Source of the DNA: Maioricimonas rarisocia
GTDB taxonomy: Bacteria > Planctomycetota > Planctomycetia > Planctomycetales > Planctomycetaceae
Direction: 5' to 3'
Length of the DNA stretch: 64,000 nt
NCBI RefSeq assembly: GCF_007747795.1
Contig: NZ_CP036275.1
Coordinates: 1,054,001-1,118,000 of the forward strand
Shown: positions 48,326 through 58,796 of the stretch, in pieces
Numbering within the stretch: the stretch's first letter is position 1
How the letters are laid out: every line of letters starts with the position of its first letter
The notes under the pieces: generated by a model
Database searches by the model: none
Told to the model about the DNA's origin: nothing
The model's input: only the letters and a program-made list of their open reading frames with translations
Made by a program: the position numbers and the translations under genes

Positions 48326-48379
48326 GCGTCGCGATCGTGTGCGGGCCCGGGTACTGCGACAGTCTGCGGAGGATGCTGA

Positions 48380-48820
48380 ATGCCGGCCTGGCCGGGCGGA
48401 CCATGCCCCGACTGCGGCGACGATATGCCGGCGAACCTCGTTCGCTGCGCCACCTGCCGCGCACTGCTTAATCCGGAACTGAAGCCCTCGGATATCGTCC
48501 CCTACGAACCGGTCCAGCTGCAGGAGGTGGCCAGCTTCGTCGAGAGCGGCCTGGTCGGCTGCTTCGTTGGATGTCCGAAGTGCCGGCGGACCCTGCGCGT
48601 GCACGCCAAATACAACGGCCATAAGGTGGCGTGCCGCTTCTGCGATGCGACGTTCCTGTTCGATCGGTCCCGGGACGATCTTTCGTGGCGGGGAGGCTGG
48701 TGTCAGTGCCCTCACTGCGAGAAAGAACTGCGGTTCGAACAGGCTGCGCTGGGCCGTCGCGTCGCCTGTCGGTTCTGTGAGGGACACCTGCGGCCGCGTG
48801 ACGCGGAAGAGTCCGTCTGA
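48380..48820 (+). CDS. Multi-zinc-ribbon protein
   Basis: 146 residues with six CxxC knuckles: CPDC, CATC, CPKC, CRFC, CPHC and CRFC, which pair into three zinc ribbons. The last two repeats share the pattern CPxCxxxLRxxxxxxGxxVxCRFC. No catalytic domain; probably a nucleic-acid or protein-binding adaptor. Short MPAWPGGP N-terminus. It follows the PQQ gene and may be co-transcribed. Confidence 0.8.
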   Translation: MPAWPGGPCPDCGDDMPANLVRCATCRALLNPELKPSDIVPYEPVQLQEVASFVESGLVGCFVGCPKCRRTLRVHAKYNGHKVACRFCDATFLFDRSRDDLSWRGGWCQCPHCEKELRFEQAALGRRVACRFCEGHLRPRDAEESV

Positions 48821-49418
48821 TCAATCTGATTCGGAGCGGGCCCCTTCGCGCACTCGACCTGCCGGGGGGGGGATTTCACCGGCGAGACCGCACCCCACGC
48901 TGCCGTTGGCCCCTGCTCCAGGCTGCCCAAAACTCGCCGGGACGCATGCTCCTGTATGCTCCGTAAACTGCGCCCCTCTCTTGCGATGGCGCGACCGCGA
49001 CGGCTCGAGTGGGGGCTCCCGCGCGAGGGCTGTCCCGCTCCGGTAACCGCCCCGGCAGGGCCGGTTGTGCGGAATCGACTGACTGTTTTCCGGGCAGTTC
49101 CGGCAGCATGTGCCGGTTTTTGGCGGAAGAAGTGGTCAGTTTCCGCGTTTCTGTAACATTCTCTGTGCTGAATGCGCTGACAACACTTGCCTGTTTTGTG
49201 TGCGGTGAAGGTCTGTCGCAGCACGGTTTTCCAGCATGGCGAGTCCTGCAAGCTGATTGAACGCCCGCAGTTACAGACGTGTGCGGTCGGGAAGCAGCGG
49301 TGTCGGACCCGCTTGGAACGCGTGTTGCACCAATCGGTCTTCCCGCATTTGTGCACTTCTGGTTAATATCAACCGTTGCCCCATTCGGGGCGACCAAGTT
49401 CCTCAAGGGAGTTGAGGG
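48821..49418. other. Intergenic region before the giant PQQ protein
   Basis: About 600 bases. A small hairpin (CCGGCA/TGCCGG, then TTTTT) is at 49100-49121 on the plus strand. The rest, including an AT-richer segment near 49130-49200, probably holds the promoter of the next gene. No coding sequence supported. Confidence 0.55.
49100..49121 (+). terminator. Possible terminator or attenuator
   Basis: Stem CCGGCA/TGCCGG with a 5-nt loop followed by TTTTT. It lies 280 nt after the zinc-ribbon gene and 300 nt before the large PQQ gene. Confidence 0.5.
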
Positions 49419-52400
49419 ATGCACGCACCGGCCCGCCACAGACGGCGGCTGCCGAGGGCGTGGCTGGTCACCGTCATCAGTGTGATCAGCTGTTCCGGCC
49501 TGGCAGCCTCTGACCGAATTGACGATCGTCCGCCTGACGACGATGTGCGACAGGTCCACCCTCCACCCGACCGCGAAGCGGTTCCCCCGGACCGACCTTC
49601 CGACGCTCCTCCCCCGGTGACAATCGAGTCTCCTCCGGAGAATCCTCCAGAGGCCACCGCTGCACCACCACCTCCTCCGGCTGCCGGACTGCCGATCACG
49701 CTGGATGGGGAAGCTTCCGAAGAACTGACCGACGCTCTTTTCTCGGAACGGCAACATCTGAACGCCGTTCTGTACCGCGACCGCCGCTCCCGGATCGCGA
49801 TCAGCCGCACTCTTTCCCGTGGCACCGACGCTTCGACCGTCGAGCTGCTCACGGACCTGCAGGCGGTGCTGGATGCCCCCCACGATTCCTTTGCCTGGGT
49901 CAATCAGGATACGGTCCCGCGACCGATCCGCGGCATGATTGACGCTCTGCTGTGCCAGCAGCCGAATGCAGTCCGTGCGTCGTACGAGCGGCGATTCGGA
50001 GTGGAAGCGGCACAACTGCTGAAAGAGGCACGCCGCGACGACTCGGCCGCTGCCCTTTCGGGCGTGCTGCGAAAGTACCGTCGGACCCGGGCCGGCCTGA
50101 CCGCATTGGCGGAAGCGGCCGCCCTGGCTCAGGATCGCGGCCAGTTCGCCGAAGCCGCCCGCCTGCGTGCGGCCTTGCTGCGTGATCCGCTGTACCGACG
50201 TCTCGCTCCTGCCGCCGGGCAGAACGTCTCGCACGACGGCAGGCTTCTGCAGGCTCATCAGACGGACGCTCACGCCACCGAGGGCATTCGCCAAGCGTCG
50301 TTGAACACCACACCGGTCGCTTCCAGCAGCGACGTTCGATCACAGTCGATTCTGCAGACCCGTTCGATGCCCGAGTGGCTGTACGCCTTCGGCAATTCGT
50401 CCGGTCTGGGCGGGCAGTCCGGCTCGCCGCCGTATCCGGTGCCGGTCTGGGCCCGTTCGTTTGTCGGCGACGATTCGCCCTCGGCCGCTGGCGAGAGCCC
50501 GCTGGCGGACGAGCATGCCGGCTGGGTCGAGCAGCGACGGTCCTCCCGTCAGCCGACGGGGGTCGCCATCTATCCGATCGTATCCGGGGAAACATTGCTC
50601 TACCGCGATTACCACGGAGTAACGGCGGTCGACGTGACGACGGGGCGTCACCTGTGGACGTACACCTGTCACCATTCGTTCGCGGGCGAAGTGGAAGCGT
50701 CCGGGGCGACCTCAACGACGAAGGCTTCCGGTTCGAACAGCCTCCGCTACGAGCACGAGTTCGCCGGGAATTCGGCCTGCGGAGTGCTGACGGCCGACCG
50801 GCATCATGCGTACACGGTCGACTGGGATGCGGCCGCCGCGACCCGTTCTGCGACTTCGGGAGAGCCGCCGGTCCATTCCCGTCTGCTGGCGCTGCCACTG
50901 CAGACGTCGGAAGGGGAAGTGCAACCGGCGTGGACCGCGGGCGGGGACACCGGACCACTCAGCGGGCACGTCTTCCTCGGCCCACCCCTGCCTGTGCGAG
51001 GCAGCCTGTTCTGCATGACCGAACATGTCGGGCAGCTGCATCTGGCGTCGCTTGATCCTGAAGATGGTTCTGTCCGCTGGTTGCAGCCGCTGGCGATCGT
51101 GGACCGGCCAATTCACGAAGACGAATACCGCCGTCGTGCCGTCTGCATGCCGTCATCCGACGGCGGCGTCATTGTCTGTCCGACACTGCTCGGCGCGGTG
51201 GTAGGAGTCGACGCGTGGACCGGCGATCTGTTGTGGACCCGCTTGTGCGTCGACGACGCCGTGCGCTCTTCTGTCGGCCGTCGGCCGGCCCGCCGTATTA
51301 CCGAGCATGCCGATGCGACATTGCCGTCGGTGCCGGTCGTGCAGCACGGGCGGGTCGTCTACCTGCCGCCGTCGTCCGATCAACTGTTCTGCCTGGATCT
51401 GGGCAGTGGCAAGCCGCTGTGGGATGCCGATCGCGATACGGCCCACTTCGTGGCGACCGTGCGGAATGGCGTCGTCCTGCTCGTGGGACGTCGTCACTGT
51501 ATCGGTCGGGCCCTTGCGGATGGTCGGCTGCTGTGGAAGACGAAAGTGGGGCATCCGGCCGGGCGCGGTGTGGTCTCCGACGGGCATTACCTGCTCCCGC
51601 TGAGTGACGGAACCCTCGCGTCACTGCGGATCGCCGATGGAGGCCTTTCGACGTCGCTGATGCCCAGCGTGCAGCGGGCCCATTCCGATCAACCGGGACG
51701 GATCGGCAACCTGGCCGCGATCGACGATGGTGTCGTCTCGGTGACTCCGGAAGGCGTGCAGTTGTTCCTGCCGTCCGCCCGGCTGCAGACCCGTCTCGAA
51801 ATCGAGATCGCGGCTGATCCGGACGATCTGGGGCTGCGAATCCAGGCTGCCGAGGTCGCGATGGTGCTGGGCGAGACCGACACGGCCCGGGGGCACCTCG
51901 AAGCCGTTCTCGCGTCGTCGTCGGACGAAGCGGCCCGAAAGAGCGTTCCGCTGTTGCGGGATCTGCTCTACTACGAGTTGCTCGCGCACCGGGGCCCCGC
52001 AGCCGGCGTGCTGCAGCGTCTGGCCGAGCTCGCCGATTCGCCTCGTGAAGAGGCCCGACTGCTGACCGTCCGGTTGCGGGTCGAACTGGGACGCGCGCAC
52101 TACGAAGCAGCTCTGGGAACGGCCATGCGGCTCAGGCAGCTGGACTACAACGGGCTGGTTCCCCTCGACCTGTATGGCGAGCATCTGGTCGCTCCGTCCG
52201 CTGTGTCGACCTCCGGACTGATGCGGATGCTTGCGGGGATGTCACGGACTGAACAGCAACTGTATGGCCCGCGTCTGCTGGCCTTCGTTGGCAAAAGCGA
52301 CACGTCAGTGCCGGGGCGGCAGGAACAGCAGCGGACCACCGCGATCTCGGTTGGGGCGACACACGTTACCGCGGCCGGCGAGTTCCACAGCGGCGGTCTG

Positions 52401-54050
52401 CAGGAAGCCGGGCGCGGAGCGGCCGCACTCGACCTGCGACCGCACACGGTAGGATTCAGACCACGAACCGGCGACGCGCGGACCGTGCCGGTCATGCTTG
52501 CTGCGACATTCGGCGAGTTCGGCATGGCGACGGCTGGGAATCAACCCGTCGCGATGGACGAACGTCAGGGCTGGAACGCTGACAGCACGCTCACTGTCGG
52601 TGCCGGAGCCGTCGCGGCATTCCGGAACGGCGAACCGTGGGCCGATGTCGAGATTCGTCAGTTGCCGATCGAGGCATCTCCCGCGACTCCCCAGCGGGCA
52701 GGGGACTTTCTGCAGGAGCTGCGCGACCATCGTGAATGCACACCCTCAACGCGTGCTCCGTACCGGCTGTTCGATCTGGGAACGTCGCAGGGACACAAGT
52801 CGCTGCTGTTCATCGACCGTCGGACCGCGAATGTCTTACAGACCGTGCGGGTTCCTCTGCCGAGCTGGTCGGGCAACCAGTCGCGGCTGCGTTCGTGCGG
52901 TCGGTTGCTGCTGATGTCCGGACAGCAGGCGACGGCCGTCAGCGTCGACAGTCCGGAACCGCTGTGGACCTGGCAGCCGGAGACCGATGGCGAGACGCAC
53001 GACGTCCGGCTGGGACCGGTCTGCGAATCGGTCTGCGTGGCGCAGTCCGGTTCGGTACTGGCGGCACTGGATCCGCAAACGGGGCGTGTGTTGTGGCAGC
53101 GTTTCGATGTCGACGCCGATGCGGGACTGTTCGCCAACGAGCGGAGTGGCGTCTTCGGCGATGAGAATCTGCTGGTTGTCTTCGAAGCCGATCAGAAGAG
53201 CTATACCCTGCTGGAAACCGCGACCGGCGCGGTGCTGCGACAGGGACAGCTGGCGATTGGACCGCACGATGTGCGGCGGCCCCGTCGGGTCATCGGCCGG
53301 CGTCTCGTCTATGCAACGCGCGTCGAGAACGGACTGCGGTGGAGAGTCTGGGATCCGAAGAGTGATCGCCTCGAACTGGATCTGTCGGCACATCCGCGGC
53401 TGCTCGCCGACCATACCGAGGACGGCTGGCTGGCCTGCCTGGGAACGGAAGGCCGACTTGTCATCTTCGATCTCGCGGCCGGCGAGGTACACACGCAGCT
53501 CGATTTTTCGCCCCGGGCGGTTGCCCAGCTCAGCTCGCTGACACTGCTCGAGGATGATGAGCGGTTCTATATCAATCTGGGAGTCAACCGCGGCTATTCG
53601 CGATGTGTCAACATGTCGAGCGATCTCAAGTGGCCGCATCACACTCTCAGCGGACACCTGATTGCCGTGGACCGTCAGACAGGAGCCCGTCTGTGGGATT
53701 GCGAACTCGAGAACCGCAGCGTGCTCGAGCTGGGTGATCGCGGCGAGCTGCCGTTTCTGGTGACGGTCTGCGCGTTTCGGGATGCCACGTCACGAGCCCC
53801 GACCTCGTTGCTGCTGGAACTGATTGATCGACGGACCGGCGATTCGGTGGCGTCGAACGATTCGCTGCAGCGGGTGCCGATCGTCCATGTCAATTCCGAC
53901 ACCGATCATTCGCGGATACAGCTGATCGGGCCGGCAGGAACGATTCAGCTCGAAGGAGTTGCCGGCGCAGGCGATCTGCTGACCGTGGCGGATGTCACTG
54001 CCGAAGAGGCCGCCGGTCAGACCGACCTGACCGAGGACAGTGCGGAATAG
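49419..54050 (+). CDS. Giant PQQ-repeat propeller protein
   Basis: 1543 residues. Signal peptide (WLVTVISVISCSGLAA) followed by a Pro/Asp-rich linker to about 90. An alpha-helical region at about 95-300 looks like TPR or solenoid. Then one propeller with blades such as GVTAVDVTTGRHLWTY, HLASLDPEDGSVRWLQP and LFCLDLGSGKPLWD. A helical segment follows (about 790-930: IQAAEVAMVLGETDTARGHLEAVL), then a second propeller (LAALDPQTGRVLWQ to LIAVDRQTGARLWD). GGGAG lies before the ATG. Probably periplasmic scaffold; function unknown. Two propellers around a TPR-like middle are unusual. Confidence 0.85.
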   Translation: MHAPARHRRRLPRAWLVTVISVISCSGLAASDRIDDRPPDDDVRQVHPPPDREAVPPDRPSDAPPPVTIESPPENPPEATAAPPPPPAAGLPITLDGEASEELTDALFSERQHLNAVLYRDRRSRIAISRTLSRGTDASTVELLTDLQAVLDAPHDSFAWVNQDTVPRPIRGMIDALLCQQPNAVRASYERRFGVEAAQLLKEARRDDSAAALSGVLRKYRRTRAGLTALAEAAALAQDRGQFAEAARLRAALLRDPLYRRLAPAAGQNVSHDGRLLQAHQTDAHATEGIRQASLNTTPVASSSDVRSQSILQTRSMPEWLYAFGNSSGLGGQSGSPPYPVPVWARSFVGDDSPSAAGESPLADEHAGWVEQRRSSRQPTGVAIYPIVSGETLLYRDYHGVTAVDVTTGRHLWTYTCHHSFAGEVEASGATSTTKASGSNSLRYEHEFAGNSACGVLTADRHHAYTVDWDAAAATRSATSGEPPVHSRLLALPLQTSEGEVQPAWTAGGDTGPLSGHVFLGPPLPVRGSLFCMTEHVGQLHLASLDPEDGSVRWLQPLAIVDRPIHEDEYRRRAVCMPSSDGGVIVCPTLLGAVVGVDAWTGDLLWTRLCVDDAVRSSVGRRPARRITEHADATLPSVPVVQHGRVVYLPPSSDQLFCLDLGSGKPLWDADRDTAHFVATVRNGVVLLVGRRHCIGRALADGRLLWKTKVGHPAGRGVVSDGHYLLPLSDGTLASLRIADGGLSTSLMPSVQRAHSDQPGRIGNLAAIDDGVVSVTPEGVQLFLPSARLQTRLEIEIAADPDDLGLRIQAAEVAMVLGETDTARGHLEAVLASSSDEAARKSVPLLRDLLYYELLAHRGPAAGVLQRLAELADSPREEARLLTVRLRVELGRAHYEAALGTAMRLRQLDYNGLVPLDLYGEHLVAPSAVSTSGLMRMLAGMSRTEQQLYGPRLLAFVGKSDTSVPGRQEQQRTTAISVGATHVTAAGEFHSGGLQEAGRGAAALDLRPHTVGFRPRTGDARTVPVMLAATFGEFGMATAGNQPVAMDERQGWNADSTLTVGAGAVAAFRNGEPWADVEIRQLPIEASPATPQRAGDFLQELRDHRECTPSTRAPYRLFDLGTSQGHKSLLFIDRRTANVLQTVRVPLPSWSGNQSRLRSCGRLLLMSGQQATAVSVDSPEPLWTWQPETDGETHDVRLGPVCESVCVAQSGSVLAALDPQTGRVLWQRFDVDADAGLFANERSGVFGDENLLVVFEADQKSYTLLETATGAVLRQGQLAIGPHDVRRPRRVIGRRLVYATRVENGLRWRVWDPKSDRLELDLSAHPRLLADHTEDGWLACLGTEGRLVIFDLAAGEVHTQLDFSPRAVAQLSSLTLLEDDERFYINLGVNRGYSRCVNMSSDLKWPHHTLSGHLIAVDRQTGARLWDCELENRSVLELGDRGELPFLVTVCAFRDATSRAPTSLLLELIDRRTGDSVASNDSLQRVPIVHVNSDTDHSRIQLIGPAGTIQLEGVAGAGDLLTVADVTAEEAAGQTDLTEDSAE

Positions 54051-54185
54051 TCAGAACAGAACTCATCGCCGAGGTAGAACGCGGAGGAACACCGGGCCGG
54101 GATGTCAGGAAGCGTCCCTCTCACCGTCAGTCACCACATGGGTGTGGTCGATGGCGGGTACACGAACTCATGGGAAGGATTGACC

Positions 54186-54401
54186 ATGAACCGTGCAGCA
54201 GAAACTGCGACGAGTCGCCGTTCGCACATGGCGGTTGCGTGCGAAGTGGTCCTCGTGACCACAGTTGCGGTGCTCAGCCTGATTGTCTGTCTGGGTGATG
54301 TCTCGAGTGGGCACAGTCCGGCACAAGCGGGCGTTGATCAGCTCTCACATCTGTACTCTCTGCTGTTTCCGACTTCGATAGAGCGAACCGGCGTGCGATA
54401 G
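54186..54401 (+). CDS. Small membrane protein, hypothetical
   Basis: 71 residues with one hydrophobic helix (VVLVTTVAVLSLIVCLGDV). GGAAGGA lies 5 nt before the ATG at 54186. No homology recognised, and the C-terminal tail is polar. It is short, so it may be spurious; the ribosome binding site and the membrane helix are the only support. Confidence 0.45.
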   Translation: MNRAAETATSRRSHMAVACEVVLVTTVAVLSLIVCLGDVSSGHSPAQAGVDQLSHLYSLLFPTSIERTGVR

Positions 54402-54602
54402 CGCGAACGGCTGGCGGATGGAGAACCCGGATCACCGGCGCCGCTGCCAGTGGCAGGAGCCGGGCGAAGACGCTCCATACCGACCTCTGTCGACACATGG
54501 CGGCGGCAGGGCACACGCCGCAGGTCGCCATCGCACCGTTTTGGCGCTTTGAGTAAGATCCAGACACATCCGCGCCATCAGGAACGCCACGCCAACCTCG
54601 GG

Positions 54603-55841
54603 ATGTCCTCCGTGAGCTCCTACGAAACTGCCGAGCACTATTTTCACCGCGCCGCCGACGTCATGGGGCTGTCGTCGAACATGCGGACGCTGCTGCTCAC
54701 CCCGCTGCGCGAAGTCAAAGTGCAGGTCGCCCTGGAGCTCGACGACGGGCAGATCGGCACCTTCATCGGATATCGCATCCAGCACGATCAGGCCCGCGGC
54801 CCCATGAAGGGGGGGCTGCGGTTTCACCCCGACGTCGACGAAGGGGAAGTGCTGGCGCTGGCGACGCTGATGACCTGGAAGACCGCCCTGGTGAACATTC
54901 CCTACGGCGGAGCCAAAGGGGGCATCTCGATCGATCCCCGCAAGCTCAGCCAGGGGGAGATGGAACGGATCACCCGCAAGTTCATCGACCAGATCCACGA
55001 TGTGATCGGGCCCGACAAGGACATCCCCGCTCCCGACATGGGAACCAATGCCCAGGTGATGGCCTGGATCGCCAACCAGTACGAGAAGTTTCACGGCTTC
55101 AACCCCGCCTGTGTCACCGGCAAGCCGGTCGAACTGCACGGAGCCCAGGGACGTGAAGAAGCGACCGGACGCGGCGTGGCGATTCTGACCCGTTCATTCC
55201 TGACACGGCTGAAGCATGACGTCGCCGGGGCCACCATCGCCATTCAGGGGTTCGGCAACGTCGGCAGCTACGCCGCCCGTTTTCTGCACGAGATGGGGGC
55301 CAAGATCGTCGCCGTCTCGGACGCCTTCGGGGCCGTCTACAACGCCGAGGGGCTCGACATCCCGGCCGTGGCCCGACACGCGGCTGAAACCGGGCGGGTC
55401 TCGGCGATCGGCGGGGCCAGCGAGATCACCAACGAGGAACTGCTGACTGCGGACGTCGATGTCCTCATTCCGGCAGCAATCGGAGGTGTCCTGACAAAAG
55501 AGAACGCCCGCCACATCCGTGCGAAGTACATTGTGGAAGCGGCGAACAATCCAACCGAGCCGGAAGCGGACGACATCTTCGAAGAACGGGACATTCTCGT
55601 CCTGCCGGATGTTCTGGCCAATACCGGTGGTGTCACGGTGAGTTACTTCGAATGGGTGCAGAACCGGCAGCACTTCCGCTGGGAACTCTCGCGGGTTCGC
55701 GAGGAACTGGACAAGATCCTCGATGAGAGCTTTGACCGCGTGTGGAAGGTTGCCACGGACAAGGGGGTGCCTCTGCGTGTCGCCGCGTATATCCTTGGTA
55801 TAGGACGCGTCGGTCGCGCAACGGTCCTCGGAGGCATTTAG
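54603..55841 (+). CDS. Glutamate dehydrogenase (Glu/Leu/Phe/Val dehydrogenase family)
   Basis: 412 residues. Interconverts glutamate and 2-oxoglutarate plus ammonia. [11 protein letters not shown] with substrate-binding Lys, [16 protein letters not shown] with the catalytic Lys region, [10 protein letters not shown] with the catalytic Asp, and the Rossmann [13 protein letters not shown]. The specificity loop matches glutamate enzymes more than leucine or phenylalanine dehydrogenases, but I leave the symbol open. The start at 54603 gives [14 protein letters not shown]; the upstream 51 codons are Arg-rich and non-homologous. Confidence 0.95.
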   Translation: MSSVSSYETAEHYFHRAADVMGLSSNMRTLLLTPLREVKVQVALELDDGQIGTFIGYRIQHDQARGPMKGGLRFHPDVDEGEVLALATLMTWKTALVNIPYGGAKGGISIDPRKLSQGEMERITRKFIDQIHDVIGPDKDIPAPDMGTNAQVMAWIANQYEKFHGFNPACVTGKPVELHGAQGREEATGRGVAILTRSFLTRLKHDVAGATIAIQGFGNVGSYAARFLHEMGAKIVAVSDAFGAVYNAEGLDIPAVARHAAETGRVSAIGGASEITNEELLTADVDVLIPAAIGGVLTKENARHIRAKYIVEAANNPTEPEADDIFEERDILVLPDVLANTGGVTVSYFEWVQNRQHFRWELSRVREELDKILDESFDRVWKVATDKGVPLRVAAYILGIGRVGRATVLGGI

Positions 55842-56075
55842 GACAACGTTGTCCGGTCAGAGTCAGGTGATGGGAGGGGGCTGGTGTTCCGGACGGACGC
55901 AGCACATTGTTGACGACGTCCTGTTCGATGCCAGAACAGAAACGCGAAGTGCCATATCCCGGCCTCCAGTGGCCACCGTTCACGTGAGCCAGACGAATTG
56001 TCAGGGCCATTCCGGTACGCGAGACCGGCATCGTGCCGTCTTGCCCGTCCCGTTACTTCCGCATCAGGGTTCCGG

Positions 56076-56609
56076 ATGCTCCAGAATAACAACAATCCTT
56101 CGCAGGTCGCCCAGTGTGCGGTGCTGCAGGACATGAACGAGGCGGAACTCGAAGCGTTCTTCGGTCACGTCGAGTTTCGCTGTTTCGAAGCTGGTGAAAC
56201 GATCCTCGAGGAGGGGAAGTCTTCCCAGTACCTGTGGATCATTGCGACCGGAAAGTGCCAGATCATCAAGAACTGCGGCGATGGCGTGTCGAATACGCTC
56301 GCCGTGCTCGAACCGGGAGGTGTCTTCGGAGAAATGTCGTTCTTCGAAGAGGCTCCCCACTCGGCGAGCGTCAACGCATTGACCGACACCGAGACGATGC
56401 TGCTCTCGAGGGCCGGCTACGACGAACTCATCGAGAGTCACCCGTCCGTCGCCTACAAGATCGCCTCGCGAATCGTCGGGCTGGTTGCGTCGCGGCTGCG
56501 GCAGATGGACGAATGGACCTGCCGGCTGGTCGATCAGCAGGATAGCGAAGAGCGCTATGCCGAGTGGCAGGACTTCCGCAACAAGCTCTACTCGGAATGG
56601 TCGTTCTGA
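56076..56609 (+). CDS. Cyclic nucleotide-binding domain protein
   Basis: 177 residues. Single cNMP-binding domain of the CRP type (FxxGETILEEGKSSQYLWIIATGKCQI, then GGVFGEMSFFEEAPHSASVNALTDTE), with the FGE phosphate-cassette start but PHSAS in place of the usual R-[ST]-A, so cyclic nucleotide binding is uncertain. No DNA-binding helix-turn-helix follows; the C-terminus is a helix (IASRIVGLVASRLRQMDEW). Likely a small sensor or adaptor. It is 234 nt after the glutamate dehydrogenase gene. Confidence 0.85.
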   Translation: MLQNNNNPSQVAQCAVLQDMNEAELEAFFGHVEFRCFEAGETILEEGKSSQYLWIIATGKCQIIKNCGDGVSNTLAVLEPGGVFGEMSFFEEAPHSASVNALTDTETMLLSRAGYDELIESHPSVAYKIASRIVGLVASRLRQMDEWTCRLVDQQDSEERYAEWQDFRNKLYSEWSF

Positions 56610-56736
56610 CGATCAGGCGCGGGCCGTCCGGCAGGGAACCGGTTCCGACGATTCCCTGCCGACACGCTCCCTCTGACCGGTCGGCCGTCCGCGGACTGCA
56701 GCGGTGACAGTCCAGCGGCCCTGGCGTTTCAGCAAC

Positions 56737-58554
56737 TCAGCGGCGACGACGCCGGCGCCCACCCCGTCGCGAGCCACGACGCTGTCCGCCGGATTCTCCT
56801 TCCGACTCCGAATCTGAATCGGATTCGCTGGTTCGTGCCGCGGCACGACTCTTACGACGCGGATTGACCAGGTAGCCGATCGCTTCTTCCCACGTCGGGA
56901 TGTTCTTGTAGCGACGTTCTTCGGGAGCCTCGTCGGTTTCGTCGTCGCGTTCGGCATCGGCATCGGCATCGGCATCGGCATCGGCATCGGCATCGGCATC
57001 GGCATCGGACTCTGCGGCGGCGGGCCGTGACTCCTCGTCCTCGTCCGACTCGCTGCGACGGCGTGATCCACGACGTTCACCTCGACGGGAACCGCCACGC
57101 GTGCGGCGGCGGCGGCGCGGCCGGCCACTCGATTCCTCCTCGGAAGAATCCAGGCCTTCGCCGAAACTGTCGTCGTCGTCGTCCGAAGTCTCTTCCCGCT
57201 CCGCGGCGACTTCCGGCTCTTCGTCGAATGAGGTCTCGTCTTCGGTCAGGTCGCTGGTTTCGGACTCTTCCGAAACGGTCTCCTCCGTCTCCTCTTCGCG
57301 GCGGCGTCCGCGACGACGGCGACGACCACCACGCGACCGTTCGCGACGCCTGCGACGGGGACGTGATTCCTCGTCCGTCTCCTCACCCGTCTCGGTGGTA
57401 TCGGCGGTCGTCTCTGCAGCTTCGTCGTCCGTGGCCCATTCGTCTGCCAGGCCAACGCCGAAATCGTCATCGCTCAGGTCGTCATCGTCGTCGACCGGGC
57501 GGCGTGATGCTTTGGGACAATCCCGCTTTTCGGGACGGGACTCCTCGCGACGGGATTCGCCACGCGGCGATTCCTCGCGGCGAGAACGCTTCTTCGGAGC
57601 CTCATCTTCCCGCGACTCGTCTTTTTTCTCGGAGCGGCTTTCGGTCCGTTCCTCGCGCCGGGGACGTGACGGCTCATCTTCGCCCGAGCGGTCCCGACGG
57701 CGTCCGCCACGACCGCGACGGGAGTCCCCACGGCCGGATTCCTCGCGACGGCGACGTCCACCACCCCCACCACCACGGCGGTCACGGCTTCCGCGGTCGC
57801 CACCGGAGGACTTCCGTTCGGATTCTTCGTCGTCCCAGTTCCAGTCTTCCAGCGCACTCCAGTATTCGTCGTCGCTGTCGTCGTCTTCGCCTTCGCTCTC
57901 GTCGTCCGAGATCGCTTCGACGTCTTCGTCCTCGTCCGTCTCGGTTTCGACTTCGTCCGCAGGAGCGGGAGCCGACGCGGCGGCGGGCTGCTTCGACTTC
58001 GGCGTCTCCTCGACGTCTTCATCGTCGATCAGGCCGAAATCGTCGGCATCATCGTCCTCGTCGCTGGCGACAGGACGGGCCTTGGCGGTCGCTTCGCGCG
58101 GAGCGGGCGTCGGCCTGGCAGCCGGTTCCGGTTTTGGTTCCGGTTTTGGTTCGGGAGCCGGCGCTGCCGCGGCAGGAGCCGTGACGTCCTCGTCGTCCTC
58201 GTCATCGTCGAAATCGTCAAAGTCGATTCCGAAGCCGAAATCGAAATCATCGTCGTCGTCGGGGCGCGGCGACGAGGTGGCTCGCACGGGGGCGGCGGGC
58301 TCGTCTGCGGGCGCGGCCGGAGCTTCCGGCTTCGACGTTTCTTCTGTACTCGTCACGGGTTCCGGTTCGCTTGGGGTGACCGCTTCGGTCTCCGCCGCCG
58401 GGACGTCCGGGAGATCATCCAGCCCGAAATCATCCAGGTCGAGCGGCTCACCGAGCGTGTCCTGGGTCGAGAAATCAATTCCGAACAGATCCTCGGCTAC
58501 GGATTCGAGGTCTTCTTCGTTCGGATCGGATGGAGACAGTGGATTGCTGGTCAT
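56737..58554 (-). CDS. Highly charged, disordered protein with conserved C-terminal motif
   Basis: 605 residues, almost wholly low-complexity. Acidic blocks (DDDDDFDFGFGIDFDDF and DDEDDED) alternate with Arg-rich blocks (RGGGGGGRRRREES, RRRRRERSRGG) and a run of Asp-Ala pairs coded by nine GGCATC hexamers (56953-57006). One segment near the C-terminus looks folded: RRYKNIPTWEEAIGYLVNPRRKS. Start at ATG 58554. Mixed-charge and RGG-like sequence suggests nucleic-acid binding or condensate formation. Codon periodicity and the single folded motif argue that it is a real gene. Confidence 0.7.
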   Translation of the reverse strand: MTSNPLSPSDPNEEDLESVAEDLFGIDFSTQDTLGEPLDLDDFGLDDLPDVPAAETEAVTPSEPEPVTSTEETSKPEAPAAPADEPAAPVRATSSPRPDDDDDFDFGFGIDFDDFDDDEDDEDVTAPAAAAPAPEPKPEPKPEPAARPTPAPREATAKARPVASDEDDDADDFGLIDDEDVEETPKSKQPAAASAPAPADEVETETDEDEDVEAISDDESEGEDDDSDDEYWSALEDWNWDDEESERKSSGGDRGSRDRRGGGGGGRRRREESGRGDSRRGRGGRRRDRSGEDEPSRPRREERTESRSEKKDESREDEAPKKRSRREESPRGESRREESRPEKRDCPKASRRPVDDDDDLSDDDFGVGLADEWATDDEAAETTADTTETGEETDEESRPRRRRRERSRGGRRRRRGRRREEETEETVSEESETSDLTEDETSFDEEPEVAAEREETSDDDDDSFGEGLDSSEEESSGRPRRRRRTRGGSRRGERRGSRRRSESDEDEESRPAAAESDADADADADADADADADAERDDETDEAPEERRYKNIPTWEEAIGYLVNPRRKSRAAARTSESDSDSESEGESGGQRRGSRRGGRRRRRR

Positions 58555-58796
58555 AAGCGCAGAAACTATCTCGTCATCGGCGGATTTGCAACAGATCCCC
58601 CGCCGCTCACGCGGACGGTCGGAGTGTGCGGGATCAGGTCGGCCGGGACAGATGCACCAGCTCGAAAGGTTCAATCATCGGACATCGGCCCTCGTTTCGA
58701 CACTACGAGCGTGTCAGTCTGGCGGCAAGTGGCTAAATTGGAGGTCGGTGCCGCCACGTTCTCGAGTCGAATGCCGTTGTCGCGACGGAAGGTTAG

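Noticed and set aside
46898-48787. Minus-strand 629-codon open frame
   Set aside because: Antisense to the PQQ-propeller and zinc-ribbon genes, whose repeat motifs are convincing.
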